Below the pieces are notes generated by a model, which was given only the letters and a program-made list of their open reading frames with translations, searched no databases and was not told where the DNA came from. A stretch of 64,000 bases of DNA from Microbacterium sp. LWO13-1.2. GTDB lineage: Bacteria; Actinomycetota; Actinomycetes; Actinomycetales; Microbacteriaceae. Position numbers and translations under genes: made by a program. Position 1 is the stretch's first letter; each line of letters opens with the position of its first letter. Below, one piece after another: positions 39,840-48,056 of the stretch. The DNA lies in assembly GCF_038397725.1 (NCBI RefSeq), contig NZ_CP151634.1, positions 62,001 to 126,000 of the forward strand, in the 5' to 3' direction.

Positions 39840-40597
39840 GCTCCACCGTCTCGCGCGCGATCACCATCCTCGAGCTGTGCAGTGCCGAGCCCAGGAGCGC
39901 GAGCGAGATCGCTGACGTTCTGGGAGTGCATCGAACCACCGTGTTGCGCACGTTGCTCACTTTGCAGGATGCAGGTCTGGTACGACAGACCGTGCCGGGA
40001 GTCTTCGGTACCGGCTTCCGACTCGCCGCACTCGCGAAGTCAGCCATGATGCACTTCGATCTGCGCGGCATCGCGCATCCTCATCTGAAGGCGCTCAGCG
40101 ACGAACTCCATCTCACCGTGCAGTTCGCCGTACTCGACGGCGACCGCATCCGCTATGTCGACAAGATCGAGCCGCGCGACTCGATCGTGCTGAACACCGA
40201 GATCGGCGGAGAGGTCGTGATCAGCACGGCCGGAGTGGCGAAGGCCATCCTGGCCCACCTGCCGAGCGAGCTCCGACGCACAGTACTCAACCGTGCGACC
40301 TTCCCCGCCTACACCGAGCGGTCGTTCACAGATCGAGAGAGCTATGAACGCGAACTGACTCGGGTCCAGGAGCGCGGCTGGGCGTTCGACGATGGGGAAT
40401 ACGACGATCTGTCGAACTGCATCGCGTCTCCGGTGCGCGACCACGCCGGCGACGTGGCGGGGGCCGTGTCCGTGACCGCATTCCGGAGCCGCACCAACCT
40501 TGATGAACTGCGCGAGCATCTGCCGACGCTGCTCACGACCACCGAGATGATCAGCCACCAGCTGGGTTTCCGCAACGAGGCCATGAACGACAACTGA
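39836..40597 (+). CDS. IclR family regulator of the sugar operon
   Basis: A 253-residue IclR protein. The HTH is AITILELCSAEPRSASEIAD, then VLGVHRTTVLRTLLTLQDAG; the effector domain includes AILAHLPSELRRTVL and RGWAFDDGEYDDLSNCIASP, the latter a conserved ligand-site segment. It overlaps the mutarotase by 4 bases and ends the operon. It most likely controls the operon through the inverted repeat at 37144. Confidence 0.92.
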   Translation: MSSTVSRAITILELCSAEPRSASEIADVLGVHRTTVLRTLLTLQDAGLVRQTVPGVFGTGFRLAALAKSAMMHFDLRGIAHPHLKALSDELHLTVQFAVLDGDRIRYVDKIEPRDSIVLNTEIGGEVVISTAGVAKAILAHLPSELRRTVLNRATFPAYTERSFTDRESYERELTRVQERGWAFDDGEYDDLSNCIASPVRDHAGDVAGAVSVTAFRSRTNLDELREHLPTLLTTTEMISHQLGFRNEAMNDN

Positions 40598-40660
40598 GCC
40601 AGCGCTTCGGATCGTCGCACAGCCGATCCGGTCGACAGTCAAGACGCCTGGAAACGACGA

Positions 40661-40684
40661 AAACCCCCGGAATTCCGGGGGTTT
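40661..40684. terminator. Terminator between the IclR gene and tRNA-Met
   Basis: AAACCCCCGGAA directly followed by TTCCGGGGGTTT, a perfect 24-bp palindrome. It lies 8 bases past the tRNA-Met 3' end on the minus strand and after the IclR gene on the plus strand, so it can serve both. A degraded copy lies at 37026-37050. Confidence 0.88.
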
Positions 40685-40691
40685 CGATCTG

Positions 40692-40765
40692 TAGCAGGAG
40701 CGGGGCTTGAACCCGCGACCTCACGATTATGAGTCGTGCGCTCTAACCAGCTGAGCTACCCTGCC
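40692..40765 (-). tRNA. tRNA-Met (anticodon CAT)
   Basis: Read on the minus strand: acceptor GGCAGGG pairs with TCCTGCT (two G-U pairs), anticodon stem ACGAC/... encloses CTCATAA with anticodon CAT, and the T arm GCGGG TTCAAGC CCCGC is perfect. No CCA is encoded. Elongator-type by its D arm (TAGCTCAGCTGGTTAGA). Ile-CAT cannot be fully excluded without the modifying-enzyme context. Confidence 0.92.
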
Positions 40766-40799
40766 GCGAGGCATCCATCACGTGAGACGATGCTTTGCG

Positions 40800-40871
<72 letters not shown>

Positions 40872-40938
40872 GTGCTGCCCTCGCGGGGCAACCACACGAG
40901 ACTACCATCACTGCGGCGTTCTCATGAAACCGAGGCGG

Positions 40939-42135
40939 TCAATACGAGGATCGACCCGCGTTCTCCTTCATCCACGGCATCGGGTCGATGGTCGACCCGT
41001 TGACGATGAGTTCGAAGTGCAAGTGCGCGCCGTAGGAGTTGCCGGTATCGCCGGTGAGACCGACGATGTCGCCGACCTTCACGGTGTCGCCGGCCTTCAC
41101 GCGGAGCGAGCCGTACTGCATGTGCGCGTAGTGGCTGGTGATGACGGCGCCATCGATGATGTGGTCGATGTAGACGGTGACTCCATAGCCGCCGCCCTGC
41201 TCGGTCGCGGTGCGCACCGTGCCGTCGGCGATCGCCTGGATCGGAGCGCCGTTGCCGGGCACGAAGTCGATACCGGCGTGCAGTCGGCCATCGCGCATGC
41301 CGTAGCCGTAGGTCATGCCGACGCCGACCAGGAAGGGCCACTGGATCGCGGCATCCGGATCGTTCGTGTAAACCTCGCCGGAGTACCGGATGCCCTGCTC
41401 GGCAGCGATGTCGAGATACGACACCGTCGAGAAGTCCTCTGCGCGCTCGAGCGATTCGTTCTGCACGTCGGACGAAGCGACGTACGCCTGGATCTCACCC
41501 TCGGGGGCGTCGTCCTTCGCGGTCTTGGAGGCGGTGACGAGCGACGTCACGGCCGCGGCCTGCGGAGCCTGAGCGGCGGCGACGGCCTCGGTCGGAAGTG
41601 TCATCGAGACGGCGAGGAGACCGGCGAGGCTCATCACGCCGACGGTCGCGCCGATCGTCACGAAACGACGGACCGAGTACGAACGGCGGGGCGCGACGTG
41701 GGGGATCGTCGGCTCTGCGAGCTTGTCTTCGGTGGCACGAGGGACGGATGCCGCGGCATCCGCCGTCTGCTCACCGATACGGAATGCGCGAGTCGCCTGC
41801 GCGAAGACGTCGACGCCTTCGTCGGACATCGTCTCGGCGGCGGGAGATTCGGCGGGCGACTCGACCGGAGCAGCGGGTGCGAGAAGCGGGGTGCTGGACG
41901 CGTCGACGCTCGGAACGCTCACCTGCTGCCGCGCTGCGCGACGCGAGGTCAGAACGGGTGCCGACGGCGCTGTCATGGCGGGAAGACTGTTCGGCGCGGC
42001 GAAGGCGGCTGCCGTCGTTCCCACCGCGGGGGCCTCGACGGCCTCGTTGCGGAGTCGGCTGGAACGGCGCGTGGGCGCAGGGGCAGCCTGGGGAGTTTCG
42101 AAGGGCAAAGCGGATTCTCTCGGGTCGTGCGTCAA
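40939..42135 (-). CDS. M23 family peptidoglycan endopeptidase
   Basis: About 398 residues. A long Pro/Ala-rich cytosolic part (residues 1-155) precedes one membrane helix (about 158-180, FVTIGATVGVMSLAGLLAVS). Outside lies a LytM/lysostaphin domain at about 280-390 with zinc motifs HAGIDF (HxxxD) and HLHFE (HxH), both intact, so it should cleave peptidoglycan cross-links. The start is a TTG at 42135, with a stop just upstream and no better codon; this is unusual and may be wrong. It lies next to the tRNA pair; no ydaO-type leader was seen. Confidence 0.85.
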   Translation of the reverse strand: MTHDPRESALPFETPQAAPAPTRRSSRLRNEAVEAPAVGTTAAAFAAPNSLPAMTAPSAPVLTSRRAARQQVSVPSVDASSTPLLAPAAPVESPAESPAAETMSDEGVDVFAQATRAFRIGEQTADAAASVPRATEDKLAEPTIPHVAPRRSYSVRRFVTIGATVGVMSLAGLLAVSMTLPTEAVAAAQAPQAAAVTSLVTASKTAKDDAPEGEIQAYVASSDVQNESLERAEDFSTVSYLDIAAEQGIRYSGEVYTNDPDAAIQWPFLVGVGMTYGYGMRDGRLHAGIDFVPGNGAPIQAIADGTVRTATEQGGGYGVTVYIDHIIDGAVITSHYAHMQYGSLRVKAGDTVKVGDIVGLTGDTGNSYGAHLHFELIVNGSTIDPMPWMKENAGRSSY

Positions 42136-42232
42136 GCTCGGGGGCGCTTACTCAACTCTCACCCGTTCGGGCGGATGAAAGTAACGATCGCATAAACACT
42201 ATCCTGCTCCGCCTGAGAATGCCATGAGTTCG

Positions 42233-43045
42233 TCACCTTTTCGCCTGCGAAGACGGGTCGCCGATCAGGGCCAGCAGGCGGTCGTGCACATCAACGCCGC
42301 CGGCGATCACCATCGGCCGCGACGAGTCGGCGTCGATCCGGGAGAACTTCCCGCCCGCCTCGGTGACGAGCAGGGCGCCTGCGGCGATGTCCCAGGGCGC
42401 CAGCCCTCGCTCGAAGTATCCGTCGAGTCGACCGGCGGCCACGTAGGCGAGATCGAGCGCGGCAGCCCCCATGCGCCGGAGGTCGCGCGCCATGGGCATG
42501 ACGCTGCGTACCGTCGCCAGATCTCCTTCGTGCGTCGCCGGGTCGTAGCCGAACCCCGTGCCGAGCAGCGCGCCGGCTGCCGCCGAATCGGTCGTGACCG
42601 CGAGACGTGTCGAGCCCAACCAGGCGCCGTGACCGCGCACAGCCGTGAAGAGCTCATCGTGCACCGGTGCGAACACCGCTCCGGCGAGCGCCTCCCACAC
42701 GTCAGGATCCGCGCTGCCGCGGACGGCGGCGATGCTCACGTTGTACGCGGGAATGCCGTACGCGTAGTTCACCGTTCCGTCGATCGGATCGACGACCCAC
42801 GTGATGTCCGTGTCGCCGGCCTCTGCCCCGGATTCTTCGCCGAGGAAGCCATCGCCCGGGCGCTCGGCGCGCAGCCGGGCGCGGATCAGCGCTTCGACCT
42901 CACGATCGGCGTCGGTGACGATGTCGGCCAGCGTCGACTTCGTCGCCGCGAGATGCACGCCCTCCTGGCGACGGCGCCGCGCGAGTCCGCCGGCCTCGCG
43001 GGCGATGTCGGCGGCGAGCTCGCCGAGGTCGCGTTCCAGGCTCAC
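42233..43045 (-). CDS. Inositol monophosphatase family protein
   Basis: A 270-residue Mg-dependent phosphatase. The metal motifs are GEESGAEAGD near residue 68, WVVDPIDGTVNYAYG near 85, and WDIAAGALLVTEAGG near 210. These define the IMPase/FBPase-like fold; inositol-1-phosphate, histidinol phosphate or PAP are possible substrates. The GTG start at 43045 overlaps the stop of the membrane-protein gene upstream (GTGA), so translation is coupled. Confidence 0.88.
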   Translation of the reverse strand: MSLERDLGELAADIAREAGGLARRRRQEGVHLAATKSTLADIVTDADREVEALIRARLRAERPGDGFLGEESGAEAGDTDITWVVDPIDGTVNYAYGIPAYNVSIAAVRGSADPDVWEALAGAVFAPVHDELFTAVRGHGAWLGSTRLAVTTDSAAAGALLGTGFGYDPATHEGDLATVRSVMPMARDLRRMGAAALDLAYVAAGRLDGYFERGLAPWDIAAGALLVTEAGGKFSRIDADSSRPMVIAGGVDVHDRLLALIGDPSSQAKR

Positions 43046-44067
43046 TGCGGAGCCTGGGGAACCTGCGGAGCCGAGGGCGGAGGAGGCGGAAACGCCATGT
43101 GATCGCCGGGAGCCGCCGGAGCCGGGGGCACTGGCGGAGTGGGAGGCACCGGCGGTACTGGCGGAACCTCGGGAGCTGCCGCCACCTCGGGGGCTGCCGG
43201 CACCTCGGGCACCGACGGGGCCGGGACACTCGGCGCCGCTGACGGCACGACGGGGAACTGCTCGGCCGACGCGAGGGCGAACGGCTGCTGCTGCTGCGGC
43301 TGCTGAGCGGTCGGGTAGCCGGTGTAGTACGCGTTCCAGTCGGGCTGGCCGTCAGCGAGAACGGGAAGCGGGGTGATGCCGTCTGCATAGGTCGGCCACG
43401 CCGGTGCCTGAGCAGGAGCGGCCGCAGCGAACGCCTGGCGCTTCTTCGGCGCGAACAGTGCATTGAGCAGCGGAATGAGCGTGGTGCCCACGGCCGCCAG
43501 GATCGTGAGCGCGACGACGATGCGCCAGTACAGCTCGACGTAGTCGAACGAGTGCGGGAAGGTGAGGAAGAAGACGAGCATGCCGACCAGAGCCGTGAGG
43601 AAGACGACCGTCAGGATGTAGATCACGCGGGTGAAAGTCGTCACGTGGCGCTGCGCGGCAGGCGTGAAGATGCGCACGTGCAGCAGTGCCAGCTGCAGGA
43701 TGCCGACCACCAGCAGCAACTGGAAGAACCGCTCCGCTCCCCCGAAGTCGTCGCCGTCTTCGGGGAGCCAGATCTTCACGGCGCCGACGAGAAGCGCGAC
43801 GATCCACGTGACCATGCTGGACAGCGCCAGCCAGTCCGGACGGTTCGGCGCGAGTCCTGCCTCGAGAATCGCGATCCCGGCGAAGCCGGCGAGCAGGAGG
43901 ATCGTCAGGAATGCGCGGCCGATCAGACCGTCCTGATCTCCGATCAGCACCCAGATGACGCAGACGATGGCCGCAGCGATCAACGCGCCGATCGCGATCC
44001 AGATGGCGCCCCTGATGAGCAGGGACGTGTTCTTCTTCTCGGCCTTCGCGGTATCCGACTGGGACAT
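43042..44067 (-). CDS. Membrane protein with Pro-rich C-terminal tail
   Basis: A 341-residue protein starting at the ATG at 44067 (MSQSDTAKAEKKNTSLLIRG) after GAGAGGATC. Six hydrophobic helices fill residues about 15-225. The last 110 residues are very rich in Pro, Ala and Val with repeated PAAPEV- and PPVPP-type units, ending PPPPSAPQVPQAPQ. The tail may be disordered and cytosolic. No family with a known role is recognised. It overlaps the phosphatase gene by 4 bases. Confidence 0.7.
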   Translation of the reverse strand: MSQSDTAKAEKKNTSLLIRGAIWIAIGALIAAAIVCVIWVLIGDQDGLIGRAFLTILLLAGFAGIAILEAGLAPNRPDWLALSSMVTWIVALLVGAVKIWLPEDGDDFGGAERFFQLLLVVGILQLALLHVRIFTPAAQRHVTTFTRVIYILTVVFLTALVGMLVFFLTFPHSFDYVELYWRIVVALTILAAVGTTLIPLLNALFAPKKRQAFAAAAPAQAPAWPTYADGITPLPVLADGQPDWNAYYTGYPTAQQPQQQQPFALASAEQFPVVPSAAPSVPAPSVPEVPAAPEVAAAPEVPPVPPVPPTPPVPPAPAAPGDHMAFPPPPPSAPQVPQAPQ

Positions 44068-44181
44068 GGCGATCCTCTCGTTGAGCGGCGGTGCCTTCAT
44101 CCTCGCACGCACGGGCCGCGGAACCGAGGTCGCCGTCCCGCCTGTGGAAAGTTCTCCTGCGGCCGGATCAGCCCTGCCGGC

Positions 44182-44976
44182 TCAGCGGGCCTTGGCCGAC
44201 GCTGCCGCGAAGGCGGTGATCCGCGCCTGCGCGTCGGCGGTCTCCATGAAGGCCCCGATCGATCGGGCTTCCTCGCTCAACTGCTCGGCGAAGGACCGCT
44301 GCGGCTGCGAGCGCACGAGCCACTTCGCCTGCCCGTAGGCGTCGGCCGCGCCGGCCAGCCAGAATCGGGCGATCTCCTCAGCGCGCGCACGCACCTGCTC
44401 GGCCTCTGCCGCGGCATCCATACCCGTGATGACCTCGGCGATCAGACCCCACTGCTGCGCCTCGTCGGCGGTGAGGAGCCGGTCCTGCAGCACGAGCTGG
44501 AGTGCACGGCGCTCGCCAACGGCCCTCGCGAGCTGCGCGGAGACCGAGAGGTCGGGCGTCAGGCCGATGTTCGCGTACAGACTGCCGAGGCGGGAGCGCG
44601 AGCCGACAACGGCGTAGTCGCTGCAGAGCAGGATCCCGAGTCCGCCACCCGCGGTCGTGCCGTGTGCCGCCGCGACGACCGGGATCGTCGATTCGGTGAG
44701 CGAACGGATTCCGGCGTTGATCACCTCCGCGAGCGCGGTGATGTCGGCGCCGGAGCCCATCGAGGTCGCCATGTCGATGACGTCGCCACCCGCGCAGAAC
44801 GCGGGACCGGCGGCGTCGAGCAGGATCGCCTTGACGTCCGTTCTCGATGTCGCCTCGGCGGTGACGTCGCGCCAGGCATGTGCGAGATCCGCGTTGAACG
44901 CGTTGAGCCGGGACGGACGGTTCAGCGTCAGTCGCGCCATCCCATCGGTCACCGAGAACAGGATGGCATCGCTCAT
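44182..44976 (-). CDS. Enoyl-CoA hydratase/isomerase family protein
   Basis: A 264-residue crotonase-fold protein starting MSDAILFSVTDGMARLTLNR. FCAGGDVIDMA is the first oxyanion segment and HGTTAGGGLGILLCSDYAVV the second, with GSLYANIGLTPDLS in the catalytic-Glu region where a Glu is often replaced in isomerase-type members, as here. An alpha/beta hydratase or isomerase of fatty-acyl-CoA or a related CoA-ester is likely. GAAGGAGAC precedes the ATG; a longer upstream frame is in the FBP gene and not used. Confidence 0.82.
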   Translation of the reverse strand: MSDAILFSVTDGMARLTLNRPSRLNAFNADLAHAWRDVTAEATSRTDVKAILLDAAGPAFCAGGDVIDMATSMGSGADITALAEVINAGIRSLTESTIPVVAAAHGTTAGGGLGILLCSDYAVVGSRSRLGSLYANIGLTPDLSVSAQLARAVGERRALQLVLQDRLLTADEAQQWGLIAEVITGMDAAAEAEQVRARAEEIARFWLAGAADAYGQAKWLVRSQPQRSFAEQLSEEARSIGAFMETADAQARITAFAAASAKAR

Positions 44977-45022
44977 GGCGTCTCCTTCGAGCACAGGACG
45001 GATGCCTCCAGCGTAACCGCGC

Positions 45023-45514
45023 TCACTCCTGCTCCAGCACGCGGGAGATGAACGCCTCCATCCGGCGTCGGGTGCCGTCGAGGCGGATGTCGACCTGACC
45101 CGCCGCCCTGATCTCGTTCGGAGCGAGCGGATGCGCAAGCCGAACACTCTCGTGGCAGGACAGGTCGGCGCAGAGATAGGTGCCGACGGAGTCGCCGCGT
45201 GCGCCCGCATCGCCGGCGCGGCCGGCGGAGAACAGCGCCACCTGGTTGCCCGGCTGCATCGTGTGACAGATATTGCACATGCCGGAGCGCCCGCGCCCGG
45301 GATCGGAGGCGCGCAGCACCACACCGACGACACGCCCCTCGTGCTCGATCAGCACGTAGCCGCGGCGGCCGGCGGCCGGATCACGCCACGCGAAGAAGTC
45401 GAGATAGTCCCAGTCGACGAGCATGAAGTCGTGCGGCATCGCCATGACGCGCAATTCATCGGCATCCGCATTGACGAACGACGCACGGACGTCGGCTTCG
45501 GTGAGCGCTCGCAT
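45023..45514 (-). CDS. FBP-domain protein (EF-G-binding type zinc finger)
   Basis: A 163-residue protein. The four-Cys treble clef is C80 and C83 (CNIC) with C115 and C120 (CADLSC), matching the C-terminal zinc-finger domain of fusidic-acid-resistance-type EF-G-binding proteins (FBP/FusB). FDYFAW-like segments (here YLDFFAWRDPAAGRRGYVLI) are also typical. In FusB, binding to EF-G releases it from stalled ribosomes; a role for the single-domain actinobacterial form is not established. It is 46 bases upstream of the crotonase gene on the same strand. Confidence 0.82.
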   Translation of the reverse strand: MRALTEADVRASFVNADADELRVMAMPHDFMLVDWDYLDFFAWRDPAAGRRGYVLIEHEGRVVGVVLRASDPGRGRSGMCNICHTMQPGNQVALFSAGRAGDAGARGDSVGTYLCADLSCHESVRLAHPLAPNEIRAAGQVDIRLDGTRRRMEAFISRVLEQE

Positions 45515-45535
45515 CGCTCCAGTCTAGGAACCCGG

Positions 45536-46420
45536 TCACCTCGACGTCGCCGCGGCGTCAACGGCGGCAGTCGAGCGATCGCGGATGAGGAAGCCGAACC
45601 CGAAGGCGATGAAGAACATGAGCACGCCGTAGACCGCGGCGGGAAGACTCAGCTCGACCGACCCGAGCACGGATTGGGCGATGACGATCGCGAGCGTGGC
45701 GTTGTGGATGCCGATCTCGAACGATGTGGCCACGGCCTGGCGTCTGCCGACCTTCAGCCAACGCGGGACGAAGAACCCGATCGACAGGCTGATCAGGCAG
45801 AAGAGCACCGTGATGAGCGCCAGCTGCGTGAAATTCGCGACGAGCAGCGCCCAGTTCGATGCCACGGCACCGGCGATCACGACGATGAGGATGACCACGG
45901 AGGCGATCCGCACCGGTTTGTCCATGCCGTCCGCGAAGGAGGGCCACAGGCGACGGATCAGCATTCCGACCGCAACCGGGAGCAGGACGATGGCGAAGAC
46001 CTCGAGCGCCTTCGCCCACTGCAGCCCGAGCTGGTTGTCGAACGGCTGGAAGTACGCGATCGCGAAGTTCGTGATCAGCGGCAGGGTGATCACCGCGATC
46101 ACCGAGTTCACCGCGGTCAGGGAGATGTTCAGCGCGATGTCACCGCGGAACAGGTGGCTGTAGAGGTTCGCCGTCGTGCCGCCAGGCGAGGCCGCGAGCA
46201 TCATCATGCCCACCGCCAGAACCGGCGGCAGTTGGAACAGCAGCACGAGTCCGAAGCAGATGCCCGGCAGCAGGATGAGCTGGCAGATCAGCGCGACGAT
46301 CACCGCTTTCGGCTGCTTCAGCACCCGCGCGAAGTCGGCGAGGGTGAGGCTGAGCCCGAGGCCCAGCATGATGATGCCCAGTGCCACAGGCAGTCCGATG
46401 GTGGTCAACGCTGATCCCAT
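45536..46420 (-). CDS. Bile acid:sodium symporter family protein
   Basis: A 294-residue transporter with about nine to ten helices, starting MGSALTTIGLPVALGIIMLG. MMMLAASPGGTTANLYSHLF is the Na-binding crossover of the BASS family, and VTSFEIGIHNATLAIVI-like (ATSFEIGIHNATLAIVIAQS) is the second one. These take up organic anions such as pantoate or bile acids with sodium; the substrate is unknown. It is divergent from an IclR regulator at 46512 with a 91-base gap, so regulation by it is likely. Confidence 0.9.
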   Translation of the reverse strand: MGSALTTIGLPVALGIIMLGLGLSLTLADFARVLKQPKAVIVALICQLILLPGICFGLVLLFQLPPVLAVGMMMLAASPGGTTANLYSHLFRGDIALNISLTAVNSVIAVITLPLITNFAIAYFQPFDNQLGLQWAKALEVFAIVLLPVAVGMLIRRLWPSFADGMDKPVRIASVVILIVVIAGAVASNWALLVANFTQLALITVLFCLISLSIGFFVPRWLKVGRRQAVATSFEIGIHNATLAIVIAQSVLGSVELSLPAAVYGVLMFFIAFGFGFLIRDRSTAAVDAAATSR

Positions 46421-46511
46421 GGCACTCAGTGTGGCGGATGCAGGGTCTCGGTGTCACGCACCGTCGGTCGACACGCCGGATCGGAGCCGCCGCGGCGGCT
46501 ACGCTCGATCC

Positions 46512-47294
46512 ATGTCGATGGATCGCCGCACCGAGACGCGCCTGAGCAGCATGGGACGAGGCTTCGAGATCGTCCGCGCAGTGGGCGCGCTGTCGGACCG
46601 CGGCGACACCGCAACCGTGCAGAGCATCTCTCGAGAACTGGACCGCGACCGCTCACAGGTCTCCCGGACTCTGTCCGCCCTCTTGAACCTCGGATTCGTC
46701 GTCCGCGATGCCGACCTCGCGTACTCGCTGTCCTGGAACTGGTACGCGACCGCCCAGGAACTCACCGATCAGCGTCTGCAGACCGTCGGGATGACGACGC
46801 TGGATGCGCTCGCAGCCGACCTCGGTCAGGCGTGCTTCCTGAGTGTCCTGCAGGGCGACAGCACCGTGACGATTCTGGAGAGCATCCCGGCGGACTCCCG
46901 CATGATCGGTTCGTGGCGGGGGCGCGCCTACCCGGCGTTCTGCAGCGACGCCGGGCGCGCGGTCCTCTGGGATGCCACCGATCACGAGATCCGCGCCGTG
47001 TTCTCGGCCACAGAGTTCGTCAGCCCAGGACCGAACGCTCCCGGCTCCGTCGACGACTTCATCGACCGCCTGCGTCAGGACCAGGAGCGCGGATACACGA
47101 TCGTCGATCAGGAAGCAGAGCCGGGACTGTACTCCGTGGCCGCGCCCGTCTGGGACTTCCGCGGCGAAGTCATCGCGGCGATTCAGGTCGTCGGCGAGCA
47201 GGAAGCACTGCGCGTGAGAACACCGGAATACGGTGCTTCCGTGCGGAGCGCAGCCGATGCCCTCTCGCAACGTCTCGGCGCAGCACTGCTGTGA
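46512..47294 (+). CDS. IclR family transcriptional regulator
   Basis: A 260-residue IclR protein starting MSMDRRTETRLSSMGRGFEI. HTH: AVGALSDRGDTATVQSISRE, then LDRDRSQVSRTLSALLNLGF; effector domain: RAYPAFCSDAGRAVLWDATD and RGYTIVDQEAEPGLYSVAAP. It is divergent from the bile-acid-type symporter and probably controls it. It is convergent with a second IclR gene, with 12 bases between. Confidence 0.9.
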   Translation: MSMDRRTETRLSSMGRGFEIVRAVGALSDRGDTATVQSISRELDRDRSQVSRTLSALLNLGFVVRDADLAYSLSWNWYATAQELTDQRLQTVGMTTLDALAADLGQACFLSVLQGDSTVTILESIPADSRMIGSWRGRAYPAFCSDAGRAVLWDATDHEIRAVFSATEFVSPGPNAPGSVDDFIDRLRQDQERGYTIVDQEAEPGLYSVAAPVWDFRGEVIAAIQVVGEQEALRVRTPEYGASVRSAADALSQRLGAALL

Positions 47295-47306
47295 CGCGCG
47301 CGGCCG

Positions 47307-48056
47307 TCAGCGGCCGTCGGCCGCGGCGCTCAGCTGCTGCGCGGCTTCGCCGAGGCGCGCTCGCACCTCACGGGACGCGCCTTTGTCTCGATGCGCACCG
47401 GCAAGGGCGAGTGAGGCGATGACCGCCCCGCCCCGCCGAATGGGGAGAGCGAACTCGTCCACCCCATCGACGTACTCCTGGCTCGCGGCGATGAATCCGT
47501 TGGCGCGGTCGCGTTCGAGTCGCGATTGCACCTCGGCGACCGAGCGGGCGGATGCCGGCCCGCCGACGCCGACGAACTGCATATCGTCGAGCAGCTCCTG
47601 CAGGCCTCCTCGAGAGTGATCCCACAGCAGCGCCCGGCCGGCACCCGTGCACCAGATGGGTGCGACGAGTCCGGGCCGGAGCGAGCGGTCGGCCGCTGCG
47701 ATCGCCTGCTCATACCGAAGAAGCACCGCTCGGGGACCGTCGGCGACCGCGATCACGGCCGTCATCCGCAGGTGCGACGCAAGAAACCTCAGAACCTCGC
47801 GGGAGCCCTTCAGCCACGTGGCGTTCAGCGTCGCTGCCGTGCGGAAGTACTCCGGCCCCGCGGCGAGCAACGCGGATTCACTGCGTTCCAGGTACTCCAG
47901 TTCCCGCAGCTCTTGGGTCAGTCGCGAGACGCGACTCCGCTCGATGCCCGTCGCATCCGCGAGCCGGGATGCATTGTGCCCCAGGCGGCGCAATCGTTCC
48001 TGCCTGATGGCGGCATCCAGCAACGCCAGACCTTGCGTGAGAGAGGATGCACTCAT
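47307..48056 (-). CDS. IclR family regulator of the racemase operon
   Basis: A 249-residue IclR protein: the HTH is LRRLGHNASRLADATGIERS, then RVSRLTQELRELEYL; the effector domain contains PIWCTGAGRALLWDHSRGGL. Its ATG overlaps the alanine racemase stop by 4 bases (ATGA), and alr in turn overlaps the permease, so all three are one operon. It most likely senses a substrate of the permease or the racemase. Confidence 0.9.
   Translation of the reverse strand: MSASSLTQGLALLDAAIRQERLRRLGHNASRLADATGIERSRVSRLTQELRELEYLERSESALLAAGPEYFRTAATLNATWLKGSREVLRFLASHLRMTAVIAVADGPRAVLLRYEQAIAAADRSLRPGLVAPIWCTGAGRALLWDHSRGGLQELLDDMQFVGVGGPASARSVAEVQSRLERDRANGFIAASQEYVDGVDEFALPIRRGGAVIASLALAGAHRDKGASREVRARLGEAAQQLSAAADGR

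Noticed and set aside
37021..40765. Integrative element with integrase or prophage genes
   Set aside because: All four genes between the tRNA-like copies are metabolic or regulatory; no integrase, excisionase or phage gene is present.
42136..42232. c-di-AMP (ydaO-type) riboswitch before the M23 peptidase
   Set aside because: Such riboswitches precede many actinobacterial wall hydrolases, but the gap is only 97 bases and shows no matching stems.
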